The translations under genes were made by a program, and so were the position numbers. Positions 1 through 7,044 of a DNA stretch of 9,288 bases are shown here, one piece after another. Source of the DNA: a bacterium (lineage in GTDB: Bacteria > Acidobacteriota > Blastocatellia > Pyrinomonadales > Pyrinomonadaceae); NCBI GenBank assembly GCA_029945985.1, contig JAQSDP010000006.1, positions 1 to 9,288 on the forward strand, read 5' to 3'. The notes beneath the pieces are model-generated. The model was not told the DNA's origin. It searched no databases and saw only the letters and a program-made list of their open reading frames with translations. The stretch's first letter is position 1, and each line of letters begins with the position of its first letter.

Positions 1-1
1 T

Positions 2-994
2 CTTAAGCTCGGCAAGCTGGTGCAGAACGTCTTTACGTTTGCCAAGACCGGATCGCTGATCGCCCTGATCGTGCTCGGGATCATCGTCGGCCTGCTGTGG
101 CATGGCGACGTCGGAGCGGCGAACTTCGGTGATCTTTGGACGGCGCGAGGCGGGTTGCAGGACGTCGGGCACGGGCTGACCGCGGCGGCTGCGTTCGGGC
201 TTTTCGTCGGCATCTGCGTCGCGCAGACTAATTCGCTCTTCTCATCCGACGCATGGAACAACATCACGTTCACGGCTGGCGAGGTCAAAGACCCGCAGAA
301 GAATATTCGCCTCGCGCTGCTCTTCGGAACCAGCGGCGTGATCATTCTCTACCTGCTTGCGAATATCGCATATCTTGTAACACTTCCGTTCGAGGTGATC
401 CAGAAAGTGCCGAGCGATCGCGTGGGATCGGCAACGGCTGAGGTCATCTTCCCTGGATTCGGAGCTGTATTGATGGCTGCCGCGATCATGGTATCGACCT
501 TCGGATGTAACAATGGCCTGATCTTCACAGGGGCAAGAGCCTATTACGCGATGGCAAAGGATGGATTATTCTTCAAGGCCGCGGGCGAGCTAAACAAGTT
601 TCAGGTACCGGCTTGGGGCCTTGTGATCCAAGGGATCCTCGCGGCGCTATACGTTCTGCCGCGCACGGTCCGCCCGGATGGCAGCTATGGCAGCCTCTAT
701 AACGACCTGCTGACATACGTCATCTCGGCGGCTCTGATCTTCTATATCCTGACGATCATCGGCATCTTCGTACTGCGATACAAACGTCCCAATGCTGAAC
801 GGCCGTACAAAGCGTTTGGTTATCCGATCGTTCCGGCACTATACTGCGTCGGTGCAGCGATAATTCTTGTCGTACTGTTCGTATACCAAACAACCGCAAC
901 TTGGCCGGGCTTGCTCATCGTTTTGACGGGCGTCCCCGTTTACTTTATTTGGACCAGGTTGTCGGGCGGCGAGCCGGACGCTGAGCGATCTTAG
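2..994 (+). CDS. APC-family amino acid permease, C-terminal part (5' end outside window)
   Basis: This is an inner-membrane amino acid transporter of the amino acid-polyamine-organocation superfamily, probably a proton- or exchange-driven uptake system; the substrate cannot be read from the sequence. The frame is open to the left edge (LKLGKL precedes the GTG at position 20), so that GTG is not the start and roughly the first third of a usual 450-500 residue protein is missing. About eight hydrophobic segments are visible, for example GSLIALIVLGIIVGLLW, LALLFGTSGVIILYLLANIA and LLIVLTGVPVYFIW. The family signature lies in the stretch SDAWNNITFTAGEVKDPQKN, the conserved loop with acidic Glu-Val-Lys-(D/N)-Pro-Q, followed by ARAYYAMAKDGLFF. 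The pattern is closer to the LAT/SLC7-like branch than that of the next gene. It ends 32 bases before the next permease on the same strand, so the two are probably co-transcribed. Confidence 0.9.
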   Translation, partial: LKLGKLVQNVFTFAKTGSLIALIVLGIIVGLLWHGDVGAANFGDLWTARGGLQDVGHGLTAAAAFGLFVGICVAQTNSLFSSDAWNNITFTAGEVKDPQKNIRLALLFGTSGVIILYLLANIAYLVTLPFEVIQKVPSDRVGSATAEVIFPGFGAVLMAAAIMVSTFGCNNGLIFTGARAYYAMAKDGLFFKAAGELNKFQVPAWGLVIQGILAALYVLPRTVRPDGSYGSLYNDLLTYVISAALIFYILTIIGIFVLRYKRPNAERPYKAFGYPIVPALYCVGAAIILVVLFVYQTTATWPGLLIVLTGVPVYFIWTRLSGGEPDAERS

Positions 995-1015
995 AATTTA
1001 TTCTTTTACCTTTGT

Positions 1016-1021
1016 AGGAGG
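1016..1021 (+). promoter_or_regulatory. Consensus Shine-Dalgarno of the second permease
   Basis: AGGAGG lies five bases upstream of the ATG at 1027. A TTG codon directly before it (1024) is in frame but only two bases from the Shine-Dalgarno, so the ATG at 1027 is the better start. Confidence 0.85.
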
Positions 1022-1026
1022 TTTTG

Positions 1027-2856
1027 ATGTCACTTTTTGCGACTAAACCAATCAGCCAGATCGTCGCCGAGGCGTCTGAGACCGGTACGCATACTCTGAA
1101 AAAGACCCTGACCGGTCTCGATCTGACGATGCTCGGTATCGGCGCCATCATCGGCACTGGTATTTTCGTTCTCACCGGTCAGGCGGCGGGCAAACATGCC
1201 GGACCGGCCGTCGTGATCTCAATGGTCATCGCCGGTATCGTCAGCGCCTTTGCTGCGCTTTGCTATTCGGAATTCGCTGCCAGCATCCCGATCTCTGGTT
1301 CGGCATATGCGTACGGATACGGAACCCTGGGCGAGTTCGTTGCATGGATCATCGGCTGGGACCTTATTCTCGAATACGCATTCGGAGCCGCGACCGTGGC
1401 TGTTGGATGGTCGGGATATGTCGTGAGCCTCTTTCGTGACACGCTCGGGATCAATTTCCCGCTTGCGCTGAGCGCTCCGCCGGGAATGCAAATTAAAGAC
1501 GCCGCAGGCGCGGTGGTCGCGACGGGGGTGTTCAACCTCCCAGCATTTCTGATCTCGGTTGCAGTGACCCTCCTTCTCATTCGCGGTATCAAGGAATCGG
1601 CCAGCTTTAATTCGGTCATCGTCGTGATCAAAATACTCGTGGTCGTACTCTTCATCATCGCGGGTATCGGCTATGTCAACACAAGCAACCTCGGCATCGG
1701 CTGCACGGTTGGAGCTCCCGGATGTGCTGAGTTCATGCCTTACGGATTTAGCGGTGTGGTTACGGGGGCGGCGGTTATCTTCTTCGCCTATATCGGGTTC
1801 GACGCGGTCTCGACCGCTGCTCAAGAAGCGAAGAATCCGCAGCGGGATATGCCGAGGGGCATTCTGGGCTCGCTGGCGATCTGTACCGTCCTCTACATCC
1901 TAGTGGCCGGCATCATGGTAGGCCTCGTTGATTACAAGCTTCTCACGAATGCTGCGGCACCTATCGCGGTAGCTATCGACGCCGCTCTGCAAACCGCGCA
2001 GGGCACGACGATGGGCACGATCCTTCAGGTTTTCCCGACGATTATCAAGGTCGGCGCTGTGCTTGGCTTGAGCTCAACGATGGTCGTGATGGTGATGGGC
2101 CAACCGCGTGTGTTCTATTCGATGTCAAAAGATGGCCTGCTTCCTGCGTGGGCGTCTAAGGTACATCCCAAGTTTCAGACGCCGCACGTCACCACTGCTA
2201 TCACCGGCGCGATTGTCGCGATACTTGCCGGATTCGTCCCGATCAACTTGTTGGGTGAACTCGTCAGTATCGGAACGCTATTCGCGTTCGTGATCGTGGG
2301 CACGGGAATCATCATTCTTCGGTCGTCGAACCCGACGCTCCACCGGCCCTTCAAGGTGCCGCTCTCGCCGTACATCCCGATCGCGACTGTCGTATCCGCC
2401 GCGTATCTGATGAACAGCTTGCCGCTCGATACCTGGATCCGATTGATCGTCTGGATGTCGATAGGCCTGGTGATCTACTTCGCGTACAGCTATTCGCACA
2501 GCAAGCTCAAGGACAGTACGAATGCTGACGCGAACGAGTCGGAGTCTCGCAACACCCCGCCGGTCGCTGCCATTATTGCGATCGCACTGACTATCGCATT
2601 GACGCTGTATCAAGTACCTTACCTGATGAACTTGCCATCCGAACAGGTGCCGTTGAACCTGGGCATCCGATTATTCGCCTGGGTCGTGACCGGCGTTTTG
2701 GTGGCGATGCTTATGTACGGCAAGCAGGACAACCGCGGCGGCCGCGACGACCGAGTCAGAAAGATCGGTCTTGCTGCTTCGCTGGTGAATCTGGCCGTTT
2801 GGGCCGGGATCACCTATTGGTTCTTCGTTCATTACGCTGAACTTCACGCGAAGTAG
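1027..2856 (+). CDS. APC-family amino acid permease, cationic amino acid transporter (CAT/YfnA-like) type
   Basis: A polytopic inner-membrane transporter of 609 residues, most like the bacterial CAT branch of the APC superfamily; the substrate is unproven. Residues 37-47 (GIGAIIGTGIF) are the unwound TM1 substrate-binding signature. AFAALCYSEFAASIP covers TM2-3, and FFAYIGFDAVSTAAQEAKNP is the characteristic TM6-7 stretch. QPRVFYSMSKDGLLP and HRPFKVPLSPYIP are typical of the later half. A loop contains two close cysteines (GCTVGAPGC). Usual bacterial members have about 460-500 residues. Here a polar linker (KDSTNADANESESRN, about residues 496-510) is followed by roughly 100 more residues with three hydrophobic stretches, ending HAELHAK or similar at the C terminus. 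The start is the ATG at 1027, five bases behind AGGAGG. It follows another permease on the same strand by 32 bases and ends at a strong hairpin. Confidence 0.93.
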   Translation: MSLFATKPISQIVAEASETGTHTLKKTLTGLDLTMLGIGAIIGTGIFVLTGQAAGKHAGPAVVISMVIAGIVSAFAALCYSEFAASIPISGSAYAYGYGTLGEFVAWIIGWDLILEYAFGAATVAVGWSGYVVSLFRDTLGINFPLALSAPPGMQIKDAAGAVVATGVFNLPAFLISVAVTLLLIRGIKESASFNSVIVVIKILVVVLFIIAGIGYVNTSNLGIGCTVGAPGCAEFMPYGFSGVVTGAAVIFFAYIGFDAVSTAAQEAKNPQRDMPRGILGSLAICTVLYILVAGIMVGLVDYKLLTNAAAPIAVAIDAALQTAQGTTMGTILQVFPTIIKVGAVLGLSSTMVVMVMGQPRVFYSMSKDGLLPAWASKVHPKFQTPHVTTAITGAIVAILAGFVPINLLGELVSIGTLFAFVIVGTGIIILRSSNPTLHRPFKVPLSPYIPIATVVSAAYLMNSLPLDTWIRLIVWMSIGLVIYFAYSYSHSKLKDSTNADANESESRNTPPVAAIIAIALTIALTLYQVPYLMNLPSEQVPLNLGIRLFAWVVTGVLVAMLMYGKQDNRGGRDDRVRKIGLAASLVNLAVWAGITYWFFVHYAELHAK

Positions 2857-2881
2857 TAAACGAAAGAATCTCATAACTTGA

Positions 2882-2913
2882 AAGGGCGTAGCGATCAAGA
2901 TCGCTACGCCCTT
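2882..2913. terminator. Bidirectional hairpin terminator between convergent genes
   Basis: Perfect 15-bp inverted repeat: the arm AAGGGCGTAGCGATC (2882-2896), two bases AA, then its exact complement (2899-2913). It is followed on the plus strand by a pyrimidine-rich stretch (ATTCCTTTCTT). It lies 25 bases behind the permease stop and 22 bases from the stop of the convergent minus-strand gene, so it can serve both. The T-tract is interrupted, so intrinsic termination is likely but not of the textbook kind. Confidence 0.8.
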
Positions 2914-2935
2914 ATTCCTTTCTTGCTTCTTGAAT

Positions 2936-4918
2936 TTACTGATTCAGAAGGCCGTCGAGCGACGGGTCGCTTTCATCAAGTTTCTTGACCGCCGGTTCGT
3001 AGATTACGATGTCCTTCGCTTCTTCCATCTTGCGGCGCGTGGAAGCGAGATAGTCTGAGAAGACCTCGCCTTTCTTCCGAGTAGCCATCTGCTCCATCAG
3101 AGTCGAACGCTGCTTGGCAAAGTCATCCATGTTCGCTTCCTCGCGGCTGTTGACGCCGACAATGTAGTAAGCGTCACCGATCTGGATCGGTGTCTTCGTA
3201 ACTTCACCCTGCCGCAGAGCGTAGATCGCGTCCTCGAGGGCCTCGTTTGTGGTTGCCGATGTTCCGGTGCCGAGCGGCGAACCGAGAATGAATCCTTTCG
3301 AATCCTCAGCCTTCAATCCCTTGCCGCTTGCGAGGCCTGCGAGGGCTCCGGCATTGGCCGCACCCGAAGCGATCTGATTGGCGATATCGGCGATCTGTTG
3401 ACGCGCCTTCTCCAGCTTTACGACATCGATGAGCTTAGCCTTAACTTCTTCGAATTCGGCGTTACGCGGATCTTTCTTATCTGCCAGCATCGGGATCGCG
3501 AATCCGTTCTGGACCGGAATCTTGTCGCCGACGTCCTGCGAATTGACGAGCATCGCTATGCCATCTTCAAATTGCGGCGAGACTCCGACATTCGGCACAT
3601 CGTCGCCCGGAACAACGTAGGCAGTCTCGCGGACCATGTCGCTCACAGCCATATTTGCCTCGCCGGCAAATTGTTGTGCTGTGGCTTCGACATTCTTGTT
3701 CGCCTTGAGCGTGTCGGTTACCTTCTGCGCAAGCTCTGCGGTTACGCCATAAGCACGACGGTTACGAAGCGAAACCTCAAGCTCCTTTTTTGCGTCTTCG
3801 AATGATTTGGGCACCGCTTCGCCTCGGCGGAGAATGAAGTAGCGTCCTTGATAGTTGATCGGCTCGGTGATCTCGCCCGGCTGCATCGAGATCAGCCGTT
3901 GGTAGGGATCAGTCGCGTTATTTGGGTTCTCACGGACCGGCCCTTTGAGAGCACCACCGTGTGCGGCTGAGGCGGGATTCTCCGACTGGCCTTTCGCGAT
4001 CTCGGCAAACGCTTCCTGCGATACAGTCGGGCCGTTCTTGCGAAGTTCCGTCACTAGCTGATTTGCCTTCTCAAGGATCAATCCGTCCTGCTCAGGTTTC
4101 GGTACGCGTAAAACGATCTCCTGGCCCAGAACGCCGCCGATCTTCTTATCTGCCGGCAGTTTGTCGTATTCAGCCTGTAAGTCTGCGTCCGAGATCGTCA
4201 ACTTCTCGCCGACCTTCGCCGTGTTCAGGAAGACGTACTTGATCTTCTTCTGTGGAGAATTGATGTAATACGATTGCTTGTTCTTCTCAAAATAGTCGCG
4301 CAGGTCCTGGTCGCTGGGCGTGATCGACTTCGCTAGTTCATCCGGGCTAATAAGCACATACGAAAGGTCAAATTTGGTATTGTCCCGCTGAAATTCCTTC
4401 AGCACCTCTTCTTCCGATACTGTAACGCCCGCCGTGATGAACGCGCGAAGCTTCTGCGCGCTCAGCGAATCTCGCATCTCTTCTTCAAACGCCGCAATGC
4501 TCCCCGCCTGCTGGACTGCGTTCTGCTCATACACCTTCTGATCGAACGGCTTGCCGTCCTGCGGCGTGAACTGTCGGCGAATCGCCGTTGCAACCTCAGC
4601 GTCCGACGCGGTAAGCCCGAGGCGAGCAGCCTCTACCCGGGCGATGCGGCTGCTGATAATGCTGTTTAGGATCGACTTTGCCGGATACGGACGGCCCTGC
4701 ATCATCTGCTGGAAGTACTGCTTCTGGCGGTACACTTCGCCGACCGTCACCGTCTCGCCCTTTACTGTCGCGGCCGCCTCCGAGCTATTAGCCAGATTAC
4801 CCGCCACCGGGCCCTGCGACTGCGGGATCAAAAGGACCAGGCTCGCGACCATGATTATGGCGAAGGCGAGCAGGACAAAATTACGCGTCCGCTCCAAGCG
4901 TTTGAAGAAAGTTAACAT
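2936..4918 (-). CDS. Membrane-anchored SurA/PpiD-like peptidyl-prolyl cis-trans isomerase
   Basis: A 660-residue envelope folding factor, anchored in the inner membrane with its body in the periplasm, expected to hold or isomerise exported proteins. The layout is that of PpiD: a short basic N terminus (FKRLERTRN), one membrane helix at about 14-32, then a helical SurA_N-type chaperone region (about 45-190, beginning ATVKGETVTVGEVYRQ). A parvulin-type region follows at about 261-366 (GGVLGQEIVL through PYQRLISMQPGEITEPI and GRYFILRRGEA). Two further stretches, around 455-496 and 559-607, repeat the last part of a parvulin fold. Length fits PpiD (about 620 residues in E. coli). The catalytic competence of the parvulin unit cannot be judged by eye. 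The ATG start has a weak AGGTAA upstream and places the membrane helix correctly. It stands alone, convergent with the permease and divergent from nadK. SurA-like chaperone with no active isomerase domain is the main alternative. Confidence 0.9.
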   Translation of the reverse strand: MLTFFKRLERTRNFVLLAFAIIMVASLVLLIPQSQGPVAGNLANSSEAAATVKGETVTVGEVYRQKQYFQQMMQGRPYPAKSILNSIISSRIARVEAARLGLTASDAEVATAIRRQFTPQDGKPFDQKVYEQNAVQQAGSIAAFEEEMRDSLSAQKLRAFITAGVTVSEEEVLKEFQRDNTKFDLSYVLISPDELAKSITPSDQDLRDYFEKNKQSYYINSPQKKIKYVFLNTAKVGEKLTISDADLQAEYDKLPADKKIGGVLGQEIVLRVPKPEQDGLILEKANQLVTELRKNGPTVSQEAFAEIAKGQSENPASAAHGGALKGPVRENPNNATDPYQRLISMQPGEITEPINYQGRYFILRRGEAVPKSFEDAKKELEVSLRNRRAYGVTAELAQKVTDTLKANKNVEATAQQFAGEANMAVSDMVRETAYVVPGDDVPNVGVSPQFEDGIAMLVNSQDVGDKIPVQNGFAIPMLADKKDPRNAEFEEVKAKLIDVVKLEKARQQIADIANQIASGAANAGALAGLASGKGLKAEDSKGFILGSPLGTGTSATTNEALEDAIYALRQGEVTKTPIQIGDAYYIVGVNSREEANMDDFAKQRSTLMEQMATRKKGEVFSDYLASTRRKMEEAKDIVIYEPAVKKLDESDPSLDGLLNQ

Positions 4919-4969
4919 CTGAGGTTACCTGAAATAGTGGATCAATATGACAATTAGGACAAACTATGA

Positions 4970-4996
4970 AACTATCAAAACGCTGATAGTTGTCAA
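4970..4996 (-). promoter_or_regulatory. Putative promoter/operator of the PpiD-like gene
   Basis: The palindrome AACTATCA-N6-TGATAGTT (arms 4970-4977 and 4984-4991) abuts, and by one base overlaps, a perfect minus-strand -35 box TTGACA (4996-4991). A weak -10 candidate, TAGTTT, lies 16 bases further on (4974-4969). A second copy of AACTAT sits at 4962-4967. The palindrome would lie between the two boxes, a usual place for a repressor site. The -10 match is poor, so promoter function is uncertain; the palindrome itself is plain. Confidence 0.4.
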
Positions 4997-5021
4997 ACGC
5001 CGGCTTTCGCGACACTGCTCG

Positions 5022-5060
5022 CCCTTCGTGTTTTTCATGATTTTCGTGGATAATTTTCCT
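5022..5060. repeat. Short-unit TTCGTG repeat tract upstream of nadK
   Basis: Three 9-nt units, CCCTTCGTG, TTTTTCATG and ATTTTCGTG (5022-5048), are followed by GATAATTTTCCT. Read on the minus strand this is a CACGAAAA-type tract. From memory, similar tracts are dispersed in many genomes and give spurious peptides rich in HE pairs; here the minus strand gives HENHEKHE. It ends 14 bases before the nadK ATG, and the terminal GATAAT (5049-5054) matches a -10 box at five of six positions, though no good -35 box precedes it. Confidence 0.5.
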
Positions 5061-5073
5061 GTCCTGCCCGTCA

Positions 5074-5940
5074 ATGGAAAAGCAGCCCGTAAAAAAAGTA
5101 GGTATCGTCGTAAAGCCGAATGACCCCGGGGCTTTCGGGACGGCGTGTGAACTTTCCGACTGGCTCCGCGAACACAACATTGAGCAGATCGGGCCGCCGT
5201 GCGTCTGGAGGGAAAATGCCGGAACCGACGAAGATGAGCGGAACGAAGTCGCTGAGAATGCCGATCTGATAGTAGTTCTCGGCGGCGACGGGACGATGAT
5301 ATCGACGGCGCGCATGGTCGGCGATCACGACGTCCTCGTACTGGGTATCAACTACGGCAGCCTTGGATATCTCACCGACTTCAGGATCGAAGAGATGTTC
5401 CCGACCCTCGAATCGATCCTCCGCGACGAATACGAACTCGATCCACGCCTGATGCTGAGTGCCGAGCATTGGCGAGGAGACGAGATGCTCGCAAAGGGCC
5501 GCGTGCTGAATGACGTGGTCATCAATAAAGCCGCGCTCGCCCGCATTATCGAGATCGAGGTCAACCTCAACGAACTCTACGTCAACTCCTTCCGCGCGGA
5601 TGGCCTTATCGTAGCCACGCCGACCGGTTCGACCGCATATAACCTCTCGGCGGGCGGCCCGATCATTTACCCATCGATGAATGCGGTCGTACTGACGCCG
5701 ATCTGCCCATTTACTCTCACTAACCGCCCGATCGTTGTTCCTGACACAGCGATGATCGAGCTGAAGCTGATAAAAGAGAACGAAGGTGTTGTGCTAACCC
5801 TCGACGGCCAGATCGGCCACACGCTCCACTCCGGCGACTGCGTCCGCATCCGCAAAAGCCGCACAACATTCAACCTCGTCCAGCCGCCAAACCGTAACTA
5901 CTTTGATGTTTTGAGAAATAAGCTGAAGTGGGGAAGGTGA
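5074..5940 (+). CDS. nadK: NAD kinase
   Basis: Cytoplasmic ATP-dependent NAD kinase (EC 2.7.1.23), which phosphorylates the 2'-hydroxyl of the adenosine ribose of NAD to make NADP. All family motifs are present in a 288-residue protein of normal length: GGDGT at 70-74 (phosphate binding, catalytic Asp72), GINYGSLGYL at 91-100, NDVV at 146-149 (NAD binding), DGLIVATPTGSTAYNLSAGG at 176-195, and LDGQ at 243-246. The N-terminal KKVGIVVKPND is the expected first strand of the Rossmann-like domain. The ATG at 5074 gives this natural N terminus; no convincing Shine-Dalgarno precedes it, and the bases upstream belong to a short-unit repeat tract. The gene is single, divergent from the PpiD-like gene and convergent with the alkyltransferase-like gene, and is followed by an inverted-repeat element instead of a clear terminator. 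Confidence 0.97.
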   Translation: MEKQPVKKVGIVVKPNDPGAFGTACELSDWLREHNIEQIGPPCVWRENAGTDEDERNEVAENADLIVVLGGDGTMISTARMVGDHDVLVLGINYGSLGYLTDFRIEEMFPTLESILRDEYELDPRLMLSAEHWRGDEMLAKGRVLNDVVINKAALARIIEIEVNLNELYVNSFRADGLIVATPTGSTAYNLSAGGPIIYPSMNAVVLTPICPFTLTNRPIVVPDTAMIELKLIKENEGVVLTLDGQIGHTLHSGDCVRIRKSRTTFNLVQPPNRNYFDVLRNKLKWGR

Positions 5941-5945
5941 TTCTC

Positions 5946-6038
5946 ACCGCAGAGAAACGGAGACGCGGAGAAAGAAGATCGAGTGAGGCTGGAGGCCCCT
6001 GTCTGTGTTATCGGATTTCGTTCTGTGTTTTCTGTGGT
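5946..6038. repeat. Imperfect inverted-repeat element with GCAGAG-type units
   Basis: The left arm has three 8-nt units, GCAGAGAA, ACGGAGAC and GCGGAGAA (5949-5972). The right arm has the complementary sense, TTCTGTGTT and TTCTGTGGT (6021-6038). ACCGCAGAGAA (5946-5956) pairs with TTTTCTGTGGT (6028-6038) with two G-U pairs, and after a bulge pairing continues up to about 5963/6022, around a loop of about 58 bases. I recall similar ACCGCAGAGACGCAGAG sequences dispersed in several phyla. It begins six bases after the nadK stop and ends about 20 bases before the stop of the convergent gene. No classical terminator is seen here, so it may serve as one. Confidence 0.5.
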
Positions 6039-6058
6039 TGCTGGCTTCGGATCGGTGG

Positions 6059-6424
6059 CTATCCAAATAGACTTGTTTGCTCGTCGTCAGCAAGCTCCGA
6101 ACCCTCAGGCCACCACTCAAACATCTTCAGAACGCATTTCCCTTTCTCGCTGAACACCACGCCCTCCTGTTCGAGCATGTCCTGCTGCAAGTTCACTGGG
6201 ATCGTCAGGCGACCGGTCGAACATTTCCCTTGCGAATTGATTACCCGCTGCCAAGGAACGCCTTCGCTATCCGCCGCGTGCATCACATACCCGACCGTCC
6301 GCGGCGTATATCCATCGCCCAGGATCCCTGCGATCTGCCCATACGTCATTACCCTCCCGCGAGGGATCAGCCGGACAACGTCGTACACCTTCGCCTGATA
6401 ATCCTTGTTGTTCGCGAAGTTCAT
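6059..6424 (-). CDS. Alkyltransferase-like protein (ATL), MGMT-family DNA-binding domain without active cysteine
   Basis: A 121-residue protein made of the DNA-binding domain of O6-alkylguanine-DNA alkyltransferase. In true MGMT/Ogt/Ada proteins the site reads Pro-Cys-His-Arg-Val; here residues 57-61 are PWQRV, with Trp58 in the cysteine position, the hallmark of ATL proteins (E. coli YbaZ, S. pombe Atl1). Such proteins bind O6-alkylguanine, flip it out and flag it for nucleotide excision repair rather than repairing it. Tyr28 in MTYGQIA and Arg42 in PRTVGYVM match the family's base-flipping Tyr and Arg. Length is slightly above the usual 100-110, with a short acidic tail (GSELADDEQTSLFG). 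The ATG overlaps the stop of the upstream methyltransferase gene (ATGA, 6421-6424), so expression is probably coupled to it. Family assignment is firm; the repair role is taken from characterised members. Confidence 0.93.
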   Translation of the reverse strand: MNFANNKDYQAKVYDVVRLIPRGRVMTYGQIAGILGDGYTPRTVGYVMHAADSEGVPWQRVINSQGKCSTGRLTIPVNLQQDMLEQEGVVFSEKGKCVLKMFEWWPEGSELADDEQTSLFG

Positions 6425-7044
6425 TTCTTGAACACGAACGACACCAGCCTCGGCGTCGACGACCTATCATACCCGTCGAACCACTCGTCGATCCGTTCGA
6501 TCGCAAAGCCCGAGATCAATGCCGCGTTGATGTAGTCGCTGAGGTGATGAGTAAAGCATTCGAGGATCTTCTCTACGCCACCAGCTTCAAACCTTGCCTT
6601 GCTGCCGCCGTACTGTTTGAACGGATGCAGTTCGCAGACATAGATCCGCCCGCCCCGAACGAGCACCCCGGCTGCTTCCCGAAACACGTGCACCAGATCC
6701 TCCACGTGTTCGAGTCTCAAGCTGCATGTGATCAGGTCGAAGACATTGCCGAAATTCCAGACATCCGTCACATCGCCGATGCGGAATTCAACGTTCGCAG
6801 CCGTCACCTTCTCGCGAGCGACCGCCTGCATCTCGGATGAGAGATCGACCGAAACAACTTCGCGAGAACGCTCCGCAAGCCAGCCTGTATTCTTTCCCGT
6901 CCCGCCGCCCAGCTCAAGCACACGCTCGAAAGAATGCTGACCCAGCAAACTTTCACACGCACGCTTCTCCAGGTCGCGCGTCGGGTTTGCCACCGCATCA
7001 TAGGTTGCCGACCATTCGTCGTAGAGTTTTCGAGTCGAGCTCAT
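6421..7044 (-). CDS. Class I SAM-dependent methyltransferase, substrate unknown
   Basis: A 207-residue cytoplasmic methyltransferase with the Rossmann-like SAM fold. Motif I is VLELGGGTGKNT (about 42-53), the SAM ribose-binding acid is Asp67 in VVSVDLSSEM, and FRIGDVTDV with FDLITCSLRLEHVEDL supply the following motifs. The N-terminal YDEWSATYD is typical of UbiE/biotin-type small-molecule methyltransferases, and the late ELHPFKQYGGSKARF is seen in several of them, but no substrate can be named. The start chosen is the ATG at 7044, which forms an ATGA overlap with the stop of the cyclase gene. The frame continues upstream to a possible start at 7113, but that would add 23 residues deep inside the cyclase gene, with a composition (EVRRRYGRW) unlike a family N terminus. 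Its own stop overlaps the ATL start. Confidence 0.88.
   Translation of the reverse strand: MSSTRKLYDEWSATYDAVANPTRDLEKRACESLLGQHSFERVLELGGGTGKNTGWLAERSREVVSVDLSSEMQAVAREKVTAANVEFRIGDVTDVWNFGNVFDLITCSLRLEHVEDLVHVFREAAGVLVRGGRIYVCELHPFKQYGGSKARFEAGGVEKILECFTHHLSDYINAALISGFAIERIDEWFDGYDRSSTPRLVSFVFKK

Noticed and set aside
1219..1824. Minus-strand frame of 201 codons inside the permease gene
   Set aside because: Antisense shadow of a clearly coding region; composition is dominated by Asp, Arg and His mirrored from membrane codons.
5022..5048. CRISPR-like or variable-number tandem repeat
   Set aside because: Units are only 9 bases, contiguous and few; there are no spacers and no cas genes.
4881..5315. 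Minus-strand frame containing HENHEKHE
   Set aside because: The HE-rich part is a translation of the TTCGTG repeat tract, and the rest is antisense to nadK.
5941..6058. Classical intrinsic terminator after nadK
   Set aside because: No GC-rich stem with a T-tract was found; only the imperfect inverted-repeat element is present.
5928..6398. Plus-strand frame beginning at the end of nadK (TAEKRRRGERRSSE)
   Set aside because: The basic opening is a translation of the GCAGAG repeat arm and the rest is antisense to the ATL gene.
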